In this document: one piece after another, positions 33,750 to 42,052 of the stretch
How the letters are laid out: the number at the start of each line of letters is the position of its first letter
How positions within the stretch are numbered: the first letter of the stretch is position 1
NCBI GenBank assembly: GCA_016861025.1
Contig: BOKO01000002.1
Coordinates: forward strand, 485,990 to 549,989
Direction: 5' to 3'
From: Chloroflexota bacterium
GTDB lineage: Bacteria; Chloroflexota; Anaerolineae; Caldilineales; Caldilineaceae
DNA length: 64,000 bases
Notes under the pieces: model-generated
The model's database searches: none
The model's input: only the letters and a program-made list of their open reading frames with translations
Told to the model about the DNA's origin: nothing
Translations under genes and position numbers: made by a program

Positions 33750-35048
33750 GTGAGCAAAATTGTTCTGATCGGCGCGGGCAGCTATGCCTTTGGCTACGCC
33801 ACCTTTCGCGATCTCTTTGCGGCGCGGACGACGCTGGCGGGCAGCACCGTCGTCCTGGTCGATATCAACCCACAGGCGCTGCAGCTCATGCACCGCTTTG
33901 CACAGCGGCTGAATGAGGCGGCAGGCTGTCCCTTCACCTTCACGGCGACGACCGATCGCCGCGCCGCGCTGCCCGGCGCCGACTTCGTGATCATCTCAAT
34001 TGCGGTGCGGCGCAACGAGTTGTGGCGGCTCGATTTCCAGATTCCGCTCAAACATGGCGTCAGGCACGTTCTGGGCGAAAACGGCGGGCCTGGCGGACTC
34101 TTCCATGCCATGCGCAACATCCCGATCATCCTCGACATCGCGCACGACATCGAGGAACTGGCGCCGCACGCCTTTGTGATCAACTTCACCAACCCGGAGG
34201 GGCGCATCTGTCAGGCGCTGCACCGGTACACCGATCTCAAGTTCGTGGGGCTGTGTCACGGCATCGAGATGATGCGCCGCGTGGCTGGGCGTCTGCTTGA
34301 CCTGCCGCCACAGCAGATCGACCCGACGGCAGGCGGGCTGAATCACTTTTCGTGGGTGCTTACCCTGCGCCATGCCGAAACCGGCGCCGATCTCTATCCC
34401 GCCTTTCGCCAGGCCGTGCGTGAACGCGGCGATGCCGTGGCCGCCGAATTCGGTCACACCTTGAGCCTGAGCCGCTACCTGATGGAGACGTTCGGCTACT
34501 GGCCGCTGCCCTCCGACGATCACGTGGGCGAGTATCTGCCCTATGCCTGGGAGTTCTGCGGGCTGGAAGGCTACCCCTTCGACCGCGTCGACCGCGAGTC
34601 CGCCGAATTCCGCCAGCAGGTGGAGCGTTGGGCGGATGGCGTCGAGCCGGTTACGCCGCTGCTGACCGCCGAAATGCACGAGCGCGCCATCCCGATCATC
34701 ACGGCGATGCTCACCAACGCGCATCAGTACGAGCTGTCGGTCAACGTGCCCAATCGCGGCTACGTCGCCAACCTGCCCGACGACGCCATCGTCGAAGTGC
34801 CGGCGGTCGTCGACGCCAACGGCATTCACCCCATCCCCATCGGCGCGCTGCCCGAACCAATTGCCGCGCTATGCCGTACACAGATTACAATTATTGACCG
34901 GGTGGTGGAGGCAGGCGTTCACGGCGACCGCCATGCCGCACTGCAGGCGCTGCTGCTCGATCCACACATCACATCCGCGCGCCAGGCTGAAGCGATCCTG
35001 GACGAGCTGCTCACTGCCCAACGCGATTATCTGCCACAATTTCGATAG
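33750..35048 (+). CDS. Glycoside hydrolase family 4 enzyme (NAD/Mn-dependent)
   Basis: 432 aa from GTG 33750, chosen because GGAAGGAG lies 8 nt upstream. Rossmann start KIVLIGAGSYAFGYATFRDL binds NAD. The GH4 hallmarks are visible: INFTNPEGRICQAL and LCHGIEMMRR (Cys and His that bind Mn). GH4 enzymes cleave alpha- or beta-glycosides, often sugar phosphates, by transient oxidation at C3. Substrate class (alpha-galactosidase, alpha-glucosidase or alpha-glucuronidase) cannot be decided. It is inside the sugar-importer operon, so it acts on imported glycoside in the cytoplasm. Confidence 0.88.
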   Translation: MSKIVLIGAGSYAFGYATFRDLFAARTTLAGSTVVLVDINPQALQLMHRFAQRLNEAAGCPFTFTATTDRRAALPGADFVIISIAVRRNELWRLDFQIPLKHGVRHVLGENGGPGGLFHAMRNIPIILDIAHDIEELAPHAFVINFTNPEGRICQALHRYTDLKFVGLCHGIEMMRRVAGRLLDLPPQQIDPTAGGLNHFSWVLTLRHAETGADLYPAFRQAVRERGDAVAAEFGHTLSLSRYLMETFGYWPLPSDDHVGEYLPYAWEFCGLEGYPFDRVDRESAEFRQQVERWADGVEPVTPLLTAEMHERAIPIITAMLTNAHQYELSVNVPNRGYVANLPDDAIVEVPAVVDANGIHPIPIGALPEPIAALCRTQITIIDRVVEAGVHGDRHAALQALLLDPHITSARQAEAILDELLTAQRDYLPQFR

Positions 35049-35184
35049 CACGCGGATGTCGCGGATCAACGCGGATAATCTGTCGCAATCTTCCCGGAAG
35101 CTCTGGGGCTTCCGGGAAGATTATCGACCAAACCAGAGGTCAGTAAATCCGCTGAAATCCGTCCGATCCGCGTCATCCGCGTGC
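35048..35184. repeat. GCGGAT inverted array with nested CTTCCCGGAAGC palindrome
   Basis: The left arm (35048-35079) has three ACGCGGAT/TCGCGGAT units starting at the GH4 stop. The right arm (35145-35184) has ATCCGC units. Between them sits a separate 12-bp palindrome CTTCCCGGAAGC/GCTTCCGGGAAG (35090-35119) flanked by ATAATC and ATTATCG. Two repeat families are therefore stacked in one site. Confidence 0.85.
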
Positions 35185-35232
35185 CATTATTTCACTCGAC
35201 TTTAGCAATCATCTTTGCGGAATGGAGATTGT

Positions 35233-35985
35233 ATGTCTATCCCAATTGCATTACAGCTTTACAGCGTGCGCGAGGAGCTGGCGCGCGACTTCGATGCCAC
35301 GATCACCCAGGTGGCGGCGGCTGGCTACCAGGGCGTGGAGTTGATCTATCCAGTGCCCGGCGCGCCGCAGGCGACGGTCGTGCGGCGGCTGAAGGAGCTG
35401 GGGCTGCCCGCCGTCGCTGCGCACATGCCGCTGCCGTTGGGCGACCAGCGCAACGCCGTGCTCGACTTCATGGCTGCCTACGAATGCACCACGCTGGTGT
35501 CGGGCAACTCATTACACGACGCCGACACGCTCGATAACCTGCTGCGCGTCTGCGACCGCTACAACGAGGGCTACGCCGTCGCCAAAGCCAATGGTCTGTC
35601 ACTGGCGCTGCACAATCACTGGATGGAGTTCGAGCGTCTGGGCGACCGCTATGTCTACGAGATCATGCTGGAGCGCCTTGATCCGGGCATCACTTTCGAG
35701 CTGGACACCTACTGGATCCGCGTCGCTGGTCTCGACCCGGCAACGATCGTGCGTTTCTACGGCGACCGTGCGCCACTGCTGCATATCAAGGACGGCCCCG
35801 GCAACATCGAGGGCGCCATGCTGGCGCTGGGCAACGGTGTGCTGCCGCTGGCAGAGGTCGTGGACGCGGCGCGACCGCACGCGCGCTGGCTGATCGTCGA
35901 GCTGGATTGGTGCGCCACCGACATGATCGAGGCGGTGACGGCCAGTTACGCCACGCTGGAAAAGCAGGTGAAGTATGGCGCCTAA
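35233..35985 (+). CDS. Sugar phosphate isomerase/epimerase, TIM-barrel
   Basis: 250 aa from ATG 35233 with GGAG about 8 nt upstream. Xylose-isomerase-like AP-endonuclease-2 fold: IPIALQLYSVREELARDFDATITQVAAAGYQGVELI at the start, LALHNHWMEFE and ITFELDTYWIRVAG with metal-binding Glu/Asp/His, and LLHIKDGPGN (His-Lys-Asp). Members interconvert ketoses or act on inosose-like compounds. It overlaps the next Gfo/Idh gene by 11 bp, a common pairing in which oxidoreductase and isomerase act on the same sugar. Confidence 0.87.
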   Translation: MSIPIALQLYSVREELARDFDATITQVAAAGYQGVELIYPVPGAPQATVVRRLKELGLPAVAAHMPLPLGDQRNAVLDFMAAYECTTLVSGNSLHDADTLDNLLRVCDRYNEGYAVAKANGLSLALHNHWMEFERLGDRYVYEIMLERLDPGITFELDTYWIRVAGLDPATIVRFYGDRAPLLHIKDGPGNIEGAMLALGNGVLPLAEVVDAARPHARWLIVELDWCATDMIEAVTASYATLEKQVKYGA

Positions 35986-37078
35986 AACCAAAGTGGGCGT
36001 GATCGGCGCTGGCGGCATCTTCTGGGCGTATGCCGAAGGCTGTCGCGGCTTTGACATCCTCGACCTGGCCGCCGTTGCAGACATCGACATGGCGCGCGCC
36101 GAAGCGAAGGCGCAGGAATTTGGCATCCCGCGTGCGTGCAGCGTCGATGAGGTGCTGGCTGACCCGGAGATCGAGATCGTCATCAACCTGACCGTGCCCG
36201 CCGTCCACGCCGAGGTGAGTCAGGCGATCCTGGCGGCGGGCAAGCACGCATACTCCGAAAAGCCGCTGGCGGTGGATCGCGCCGAGGGTCAGCGTCTGTT
36301 GGAATTTGCCGCCGCGCGTGGTCTGCGCATCGGCGGCGCGCCGGACACCTTCCTGGGCGGCGGCCATCAAACCTGTCGCAAGCTGATCGATGACGGCTGG
36401 ATCGGGAAGCCGGTGGCGGGCGTCGCCTTTGTCGCCGGGCGTGGGCCGGAGGCGTGGCATCCCAACCCTGACTTCTTCTACAAGCGCGGGGGCGGGCCGC
36501 TCTTTGACATGGGCGTCTATTACATCACGGCGCTGGTCAACCTGTTGGGGCCGGTGCGGGAAGTGCGCGGCGTGGCAAAAGCCTCCTTCCCGGAGCGCAT
36601 CGCCGGCAGCCCAGAGCAGCGCGGGCGCCGCATTGCGGTCGAGATTCCCACGCACGTCACCGCGCTGCTGGAATTTGCAAATGGCGCCGTCATCACCTTC
36701 ATCAGCAGCTTCGACGTGTGGGCGAATCATTTGCCCGCTATCGAGATTTACGGCTCAGAAGGCTCGCTCAGCGTGCCCGATCCCAACGGCTTTGGCGGCC
36801 CCGTACAGCTCTTCCGCCCGGAAAACGACGGCTGGTGCGAACTGCCGTTGACGCATAACCCGCACGTGCAGCGCGGCATCGGCGTGGCGGACATGGCTTC
36901 GGCGCTGCGCAGCGGACGCCCCCATCGCGCCAGCGGCGCCCTGGCGTATCACGTGCTGGATGTGATGCAGTCCATCGGCGAAGCGGCGGCGAGCGGCGGC
37001 GTGGTCAAACCGGCGTCAACGTGTGATCGCCCGGCGCCGCTGCCGTTGGGGGTGAGGCAGGGAGAGATTGGAGATTAG
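35975..37078 (+). CDS. Gfo/Idh/MocA-family oxidoreductase
   Basis: 367 aa. Rossmann N-terminus TKVGVIGAGGIFWAYAEG; the catalytic-type motif KHAYSEKPLAVDRAEG (EKP) at about 90-105; C-terminal alpha/beta domain with ALLEFANGAVITFISSFDVWANHLPAIEIYGSEGSL. These enzymes use NAD(P) to oxidise or reduce sugars and cyclitols. The coupled isomerase upstream supports a sugar substrate. The gene ends where a long GAGATTG hairpin begins; the last codons (GEIGD) may be read from the repeat itself, as they translate its first unit. Confidence 0.87.
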   Translation: MAPKTKVGVIGAGGIFWAYAEGCRGFDILDLAAVADIDMARAEAKAQEFGIPRACSVDEVLADPEIEIVINLTVPAVHAEVSQAILAAGKHAYSEKPLAVDRAEGQRLLEFAAARGLRIGGAPDTFLGGGHQTCRKLIDDGWIGKPVAGVAFVAGRGPEAWHPNPDFFYKRGGGPLFDMGVYYITALVNLLGPVREVRGVAKASFPERIAGSPEQRGRRIAVEIPTHVTALLEFANGAVITFISSFDVWANHLPAIEIYGSEGSLSVPDPNGFGGPVQLFRPENDGWCELPLTHNPHVQRGIGVADMASALRSGRPHRASGALAYHVLDVMQSIGEAAASGGVVKPASTCDRPAPLPLGVRQGEIGD

Positions 37079-37229
37079 AGATTGGAGATTGGAGATTAGA
37101 GATTGGAGATTATGAGATTGGGCGATGGTGTGACGAGGCAACGTCCAGGAGACGCACACTCTCCAATCTCCAATCTCCAATCTCCCAATCTCCCATTCTC
37201 TTAATCTCCTAATCTCCTAATCGCTGAAT
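37061..37229. repeat. Inverted array hairpin, GAGATTA/GAGATTG family, copy 2
   Basis: The left arm (37061-37121) has about eight GAGATTG/GAGATTA units. The right arm (37160-37229) has the reverse-complement units (CCAATCT, CTAATCT) at least nine times. It starts inside the last codons of the Gfo/Idh gene and ends near the stop of the minus-strand transporter gene. Confidence 0.85.
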
Positions 37230-37237
37230 CCCCTACC

Positions 37238-38389
37238 CTACTTTCCCGGCGCGTTGTGCGGTAGAAAGATCGTGCCGCGCCAGGCGCCCTGGGCGGTGCG
37301 CAGGAGCGTCACCAGCCAGAGGCCAAGCAGCCCGATCAGTGCAGCCAGACCGATCCACAGGAAGAAGGCGACGGGCACAGCCTGGTAGAGCACGCCGCTG
37401 GCGACGGTGAAGGCGCCCAACGGGAAGATGAACGCCCACCAACTGAGCGCAAAGGGCAGCGGCGTCTTGCGGTGCGTTTCAAGCGTCACCACCAGCGCCA
37501 ATATCAGCCAGAAGAGGGCAAAGCCCCACAGCGTCACGCCGCTGACTTTTGCCAGCAAGGTGAGCACTTCTTCCACCTGCGGGCTGGCGGCAAAGTACCG
37601 TTGCATTGGCGCGGCAATGCGCAGTGCAATGATCGTCAAAATCGAGGTCGGGGCGATGCCTACCCACACTGTCGGCGCCAGATGTGCGGGCGGGAGCGCG
37701 TAGAAAATGTAGCGTGTGAAGACGGTCGCCATCATCAGCACGAAGAGCAGGCTGCCCATGCCCAGGAACAGGAGGCTGGCGTAAAAGGTGACATCGCCCC
37801 ACAGCGAACCGGCGTAGTGCATGGCAAGCGTCAGCCCCAACACCGGGATCAGCAGCGCCGAAACCGGTGGAATCAACCAGCCCAGCGTGGAGGCTTCCCA
37901 GCGGATTTCGGCGTGATGAAAGAAGGTGGTCAGGATCACGAGCGCAAAAAGCAGGATGGCGGCGGCGCCGATGCCCCACAGCGTCAACAGCAGGGGCCAG
38001 AGCACGTTTTCGGGCAGAAAGGGCAGCGGCGTCTTTTCGAGCGCGATGCCGATCACAATCAACGAAATTGGCATGGTTGGGAAGAATGCCGCCGAAACCG
38101 GATGCGCCAGGTCGCGGCGCACTGCTTGCGGATGCTTGAGCCAGCGGATGCTCCAGGGTGCGAGCAGTACGATGAACAGCAGCACCGCCAGCGCCAGAAA
38201 GATCACCTGCAGCGCGGCGGCGAAGGGCACGAAGTTCCGCAGCACAAAGATGGCGACCACCGTCACCGCCGTGCCCATGACCGCAGCAAACCAGCCCGGC
38301 GCAAAGTGTTCGCTGATTTCGCGGAAGGAGACGTGATGGCGAGTCGACGCTGCGCCTGATGCACCAGCATTGAGTTGAGATCGGGTCAT
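37238..38389 (-). CDS. TDT/SLAC1-family transporter (TehA/Mae1-like)
   Basis: 383 aa, start chosen at MTRSQLN with AGAAGGA upstream; 10 extra codons are possible. About ten membrane segments. The region HFAPGWFAAVMGTAVTVVAIFVL and later HPVSAAFFPTMPISLIVIG are typical of the tellurite-resistance/dicarboxylate transporter family, which includes TehA, Mae1 and SLAC1 anion channels. Substrate could be a dicarboxylate, tellurite or a small anion. It is the only minus-strand gene in this stretch of the sugar operon and is bracketed by hairpin repeats on both sides, suggesting an inserted unit. Confidence 0.85.
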   Translation of the reverse strand: MTRSQLNAGASGAASTRHHVSFREISEHFAPGWFAAVMGTAVTVVAIFVLRNFVPFAAALQVIFLALAVLLFIVLLAPWSIRWLKHPQAVRRDLAHPVSAAFFPTMPISLIVIGIALEKTPLPFLPENVLWPLLLTLWGIGAAAILLFALVILTTFFHHAEIRWEASTLGWLIPPVSALLIPVLGLTLAMHYAGSLWGDVTFYASLLFLGMGSLLFVLMMATVFTRYIFYALPPAHLAPTVWVGIAPTSILTIIALRIAAPMQRYFAASPQVEEVLTLLAKVSGVTLWGFALFWLILALVVTLETHRKTPLPFALSWWAFIFPLGAFTVASGVLYQAVPVAFFLWIGLAALIGLLGLWLVTLLRTAQGAWRGTIFLPHNAPGK

Positions 38390-38452
38390 GGCATAAGTCC
38401 TTCTCGATGTCATCCGCAATCGGATGCGGACAAACCACGGTTATAAGAGTTA

Positions 38453-38522
38453 ATCCGCAGATTGCGCAGATTACGCAGAAAAAATAGCAATTCAATCTGC
38501 GCAATCTGCGTAATCTGCGGAT
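38453..38522. repeat. Long near-perfect hairpin of GCAGATT units
   Basis: The left arm (38453-38478) is ATCCGCAGATT plus GCGCAGATT and ACGCAG. The right arm (38497-38522) is its reverse complement over 26 bp with only two mismatches, with an 18-nt A-rich loop. It lies upstream of the TDT transporter gene. Confidence 0.85.
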
Positions 38523-38546
38523 AGAACAGATTGAGCACGATTTGCT

Positions 38547-38631
38547 TAGGACTTACACACTCAGTCATACAACCTTCCCGGAAGCTGCGAGCTTCCGGGA
38601 AGGTGTCACGCCAGAACTTGCGTGAGTCCTA
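38547..38631. mobile_element. 85-bp MITE-like element with TA ends carrying a CTTCCCGGAAGC palindrome
   Basis: The terminal inverted repeats are TAGGACTTACACA (38547-38559) and TGCGTGAGTCCTA (38619-38631), 11 of 13 matching. TA at both ends suits a TA target duplication of the IS630/Tc1 type. Inside is the 31-nt palindrome 38573-38603 identical to that at 33596-33626. It is too short to encode anything. Confidence 0.6.
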
Positions 38632-38670
38632 TTGTTGTAGAGTTAGATGCACACGGATCAGGTTCGTTAC

Positions 38671-39891
38671 ATGAAGACACGGAAACAGTATGTCCTGGTT
38701 GGCGCGGGCGTGCGTGGGCTGGAGATGTTTGCGCGCCCGCTGGTCGAGCGGTTTGGCGACCACGCACAGTTGGTCGGCGTCTATGACCCCAACCCGGTGC
38801 GCGCCCGGAGCGTCAGCGCGCGCTGCGGCGGCGTCCCGGTCTTCGCCGACTTCGACGCCATGTTGGCGGCGACCCATCCCGACGTGGTGATCGTGGCGAC
38901 CATCGACCGCTGGCATCACGAATACATCCTGCGCAGCCTGGCGGCGGGCTGCGATGTGATCTGCGAGAAGCCGCTTGCCATCGACGCGGAACAGGTGCGC
39001 GCCATCCTCGCCGCCGAAGCGCGCAGCGGACGTACCGTCACCGTCACCTTCAACCTGCGTTTTGCCCCGCTCATGGTGCGCGTCAAGGAACTGGTGCAAC
39101 AGGGCGCCATCGGGCGCGTGCTTGCCGTCGATCTGGCGTGGTGGCTGGATCGACAGCACGGCGCCGACTACTTCCGCCGCTGGCATCGCCGCCTGGAAAA
39201 CTCCGGCGGGCTGCTGGTGCACAAGGCGACGCATCACTTCGACCTGGTCAACTGGTGGGTGGACGACGCGCCGGCAACCGTCTTTGCCAACGGGCAGCGA
39301 TTGGTTTATGGCCCGACGCGCGCGGAACGGAGCGCGCGCTGCACCGGCTGCCCCCATCGTGAAACGTGCGAATTTGCCATTGATCTGAACGCCGATCCAC
39401 TGTTGCGTGATCTCTACGTTGAAGCAGAAACGGTGGACAGCTACTGGCGCGACGGCTGCGTCTTCGCCGAGGAGATCGACATCTGGGACACGATGAGCGT
39501 CAACGTGCGCTATCGCAGCGGCGCGCTGCTGAGCTACGCGCTCAATGCCTACAGCCCATACGAAGGCTGGCGCGCCACGCTCACCGGCACAGCCGGGCGC
39601 ATCGAGGTCGGCGAGGCGCTGAGCGGGTTGCCCGCGCAGGCGCCCCAGCAGACGCTGACCGTGTACGATCTGCGCGGGGAGCAGATCGTACACACGCTGC
39701 CCAAAGTCGAGGGCGGGCACGGCGGGAGCGACGCCCGGCTGCAGGCGGAGTTGTTTGGCAGGCGCCGCCGCGACGATCCGTTGCAGCAGATGGCGGATGC
39801 GCGCGCCGGCGCGCGCTCCGTGTTGATCGGCGACGCCGCGAACCGCTCGATCCGCAGCGGACAGCCGGTGGAGGTTGACGCCGATGCATAA
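38671..39891 (+). CDS. Gfo/Idh/MocA-family oxidoreductase, second
   Basis: 406 aa from ATG 38671; an ATG at 38647 is in frame but neither has a strong ribosome binding site. NAD-binding start KQYVLVGAGVRGLEMFARPL; EKPLAIDAEQVRAILAAEA motif; WWLDRQHGADYFRRWHR and HKATHHFDLVNWWV follow with the conserved His region. A Cys cluster CTGCPHRETC (about 237-246) is unusual and could bind metal. It overlaps nagA by 8 bp, implying that it acts in amino-sugar catabolism, for example on a GlcNAc-containing compound, though this is inferred. Confidence 0.87.
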   Translation: MKTRKQYVLVGAGVRGLEMFARPLVERFGDHAQLVGVYDPNPVRARSVSARCGGVPVFADFDAMLAATHPDVVIVATIDRWHHEYILRSLAAGCDVICEKPLAIDAEQVRAILAAEARSGRTVTVTFNLRFAPLMVRVKELVQQGAIGRVLAVDLAWWLDRQHGADYFRRWHRRLENSGGLLVHKATHHFDLVNWWVDDAPATVFANGQRLVYGPTRAERSARCTGCPHRETCEFAIDLNADPLLRDLYVEAETVDSYWRDGCVFAEEIDIWDTMSVNVRYRSGALLSYALNAYSPYEGWRATLTGTAGRIEVGEALSGLPAQAPQQTLTVYDLRGEQIVHTLPKVEGGHGGSDARLQAELFGRRRRDDPLQQMADARAGARSVLIGDAANRSIRSGQPVEVDADA

Positions 39892-41107
39892 ACAGCCAGG
39901 TGCAGTGGGCGACCAGGCCGATCCAGCACCCTTCGCCCTGGTCAACGGACGGCTGGCGCTGCCGGATCGCATCGTCGAAGATCAGGCGCTGATCGTTGCC
40001 GCTGGCAAGATCGCCGGCTTTGCGCCGGTCGCCGCGCTCGATCCCGCGCTGCCGCGCTGCGACGCCGGTGGCCGCCTGGTGACGCCGGGGCTGGTCGACA
40101 TCCACATCCACGGCGCGTTGGGACACACCTTCAACGAGCCGACGACCGCCGCGTTCGCCACGATCACACGGCTGCTGGCGCAGCACGGCGTCACCAGCCT
40201 GCTGGCGACGACCGCCACCGACGCGCTGGAGAACTTGACGGCGGTGCTGGCGTTTGCGCAGGCGTGGATGCAGACGCCGCCCGATGGTCAGTGCGCCCAA
40301 ATTCTGGGCGTCCACGTCGAAGGTCCCTACTTTCATCCGGCGCAGGCGGGCGCACAGAATCCCGCGTATCTGCGCACACCCGACGACGGCAGCGTCGCAC
40401 GCCTGCTTGCCTATGCCGACGTGATCCGCATCCTCACGTTTGCGCCAGAACTGCCCGGCGCGCTGGAGCTGACGCACACGCTGCGCCGCCTCGGCATTGT
40501 GGCGGCGGCGGGTCACAGCACCGCGCAGGAAAAGCACGTGCTGCCCTGCATCGACGCTGGCCTCAGCCATTGCATCCACCTGTGGAGCGCGCAATCGAGC
40601 ACCGTGCGCGAAGGGCCATGGCGACGACCGGGGCTGCTCGAAGTCTCGCTCACGGACGAACGGCTGACCGGTGAGATCATCGCCGACGGCAAGCACCTGC
40701 CGCCCACGCTGATGAAGCTGGCGTATCGCTGCCTGGGGGCGGATCGCCTTTGCGTCGTGTCGGATGCCACCAGCGGCGCCGCTCTACCCGAAGGCAGCCG
40801 CTTCTTCATGGCCGGCGCCGAGTACGAGGTCGTCGATGGCGTAGGCATGACGCTTGACCGCACCAGCTTTGCAGGCAGCACGACGCTGCTCGACCGGATG
40901 CTGGCGGTGCTGGTCGAGACGGTCGGCGCACCAGTGGTGGAGGCGGTGCGCATGGCGACGCTGACGCCGGCGCGTGTGGCCGGCGTCGCCGACCGCAAAG
41001 GCAGCCTGGAAGTGGGCAAGGACGCCGACATCGCCATCTTCGACCCAGGCTTCCACCCGTGGCGCACGCTGATCGGCGGGCGGTGGGTGGATTGGGATAA
41101 AGAATAG
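39884..41107 (+). CDS. nagA: N-acetylglucosamine-6-phosphate deacetylase
   Basis: 407 aa from ATG 39884, with GGAGG 9 nt upstream. Amidohydrolase fold: VTPGLVDIHIHGALGHTFNEP (metal-binding region), VHVEGPYFHPAQAGAQNPAYL, AAGHSTAQEKH with catalytic-site histidine, HLWSAQSS, and VSDATSGAALPEG with the catalytic aspartate. It converts GlcNAc-6-phosphate to glucosamine-6-phosphate plus acetate in the cytoplasm. It overlaps the Gfo/Idh gene by 8 bp and is followed, after a hairpin repeat, by nagB. Confidence 0.93.
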   Translation: MHKQPGAVGDQADPAPFALVNGRLALPDRIVEDQALIVAAGKIAGFAPVAALDPALPRCDAGGRLVTPGLVDIHIHGALGHTFNEPTTAAFATITRLLAQHGVTSLLATTATDALENLTAVLAFAQAWMQTPPDGQCAQILGVHVEGPYFHPAQAGAQNPAYLRTPDDGSVARLLAYADVIRILTFAPELPGALELTHTLRRLGIVAAAGHSTAQEKHVLPCIDAGLSHCIHLWSAQSSTVREGPWRRPGLLEVSLTDERLTGEIIADGKHLPPTLMKLAYRCLGADRLCVVSDATSGAALPEGSRFFMAGAEYEVVDGVGMTLDRTSFAGSTTLLDRMLAVLVETVGAPVVEAVRMATLTPARVAGVADRKGSLEVGKDADIAIFDPGFHPWRTLIGGRWVDWDKE

Positions 41108-41189
41108 CACGCTGATGACGCGGATGTTGCGGATTCACGCGGATCGAAAAATCCGCGCTGATCCGCCCGATCCGCGTCATCCGCGTTCC
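41108..41189. repeat. Inverted array hairpin, GCGGAT family, copy 2
   Basis: The left arm (41108-41146) has GACGCGGAT, TTGCGGAT and CACGCGGAT units beginning at the nagA stop codon. The right arm (41151-41189) has ATCCGCG and ATCCGCC units. The loop is only about 4 nt. It fills most of the nagA-nagB gap. Confidence 0.85.
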
Positions 41190-41216
41190 ATCAGAGATTA
41201 TTCACAGGAGATCACC

Positions 41217-41996
41217 ATGCAGACAACACAACCATTGCGCACCTTTCAGGTTGACCGGCTGCCGGTTGCGGTCTATGCCAGCAACGCGGCGTTGGGCGCG
41301 GCGGCGGCGGAGGACGCCCGTCGCCTGATCCAGGCCGCCATCGCAGCACGCGGCGAGGCGCGCATCATCCTCGCCACCGGCAACTCACAGTTGAGCTTTC
41401 TCCACGCCCTGCGTGAATTAGGCGGCATCGAGTGGCGCAAAGTCACGGTTTTTCACATGGACGAATACGTGGGCATCGACCCGACGCACCCCGCCAGCTT
41501 TCCACGCTTCTTGCACGAACACATCATCGACTACGTGCAGCCGGGCCGCTTCTATCCGGTGCCGGGGCGACCGGCGGATGTGGCGCAGGCGTGCCGCGAG
41601 TACGAGGCGTTGCTGCGCGCTGGCCCGCTCGACCTGGTGGCGTTGGGGTGGGGCGAGAACGGTCACATCGCCTTCAACGACCCGCCCTTCGCCGACTTCG
41701 CCGACCCGGTGTGGGTGAAGGTGGTGGAGCTTGCCGAAGCCAGCCGTCGCCAGCAGGTGGGCGAGGGGCACTTCGCCACACTTGCCGACGTGCCGACGCA
41801 CGCCATCACGCTGACCGTGCCGGCGCTGCTCGCCCCGCGCGCCATCCTCGCCATCGTGCCGGAAGCGCGCAAAGCCGCCGCAGTGCGCGCCTGCCTGCTG
41901 GAGCCAATCAGCCCGGATCGGCCCGGGTCGGTGCTGCGCACGGTGGATCATGCACGGTTGTATCTGGATGTGGATTCGGCGCAGTTAACGGTGTAA
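41217..41996 (+). CDS. nagB: Glucosamine-6-phosphate deaminase
   Basis: 259 aa from ATG 41217, with AGGAGA 7 nt upstream; a longer frame reads through the repeat and is rejected. Family motifs: RIILATGNSQLSFLHAL (phosphate loop), VTVFHMDEYVGIDPTHPASF (catalytic Asp), DLVALGWGENGHIAFNDPPFA (GxGxxGHIAFNEP-like with Asp in place of Glu). It turns glucosamine-6-phosphate into fructose-6-phosphate and ammonia, directly after NagA. It ends the + strand operon at a strong inverted repeat. Confidence 0.92.
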   Translation: MQTTQPLRTFQVDRLPVAVYASNAALGAAAAEDARRLIQAAIAARGEARIILATGNSQLSFLHALRELGGIEWRKVTVFHMDEYVGIDPTHPASFPRFLHEHIIDYVQPGRFYPVPGRPADVAQACREYEALLRAGPLDLVALGWGENGHIAFNDPPFADFADPVWVKVVELAEASRRQQVGEGHFATLADVPTHAITLTVPALLAPRAILAIVPEARKAAAVRACLLEPISPDRPGSVLRTVDHARLYLDVDSAQLTV

Positions 41997-42005
41997 CGCA
42001 GGCTT

Positions 42006-42041
42006 GCCTCCACCAGGATACTGACCGTCCCTGGTGGAGGC
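42006..42041. terminator. Convergent inverted repeat, probable bidirectional terminator
   Basis: Perfect 12-bp arms GCCTCCACCAGG (42006-42017) and CCTGGTGGAGGC (42030-42041) around a 12-nt loop. They lie exactly between the convergent ends of nagB and the MocR-type gene. No T-run follows immediately, so termination is inferred from position. Confidence 0.5.
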
Positions 42042-42052
42042 GCCGTTCGATT

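Noticed and set aside
41115..41216. N-terminal extension of NagB
   Set aside because: The extension translates the GCGGAT hairpin; AGGAGA before ATG 41217 fixes the start.
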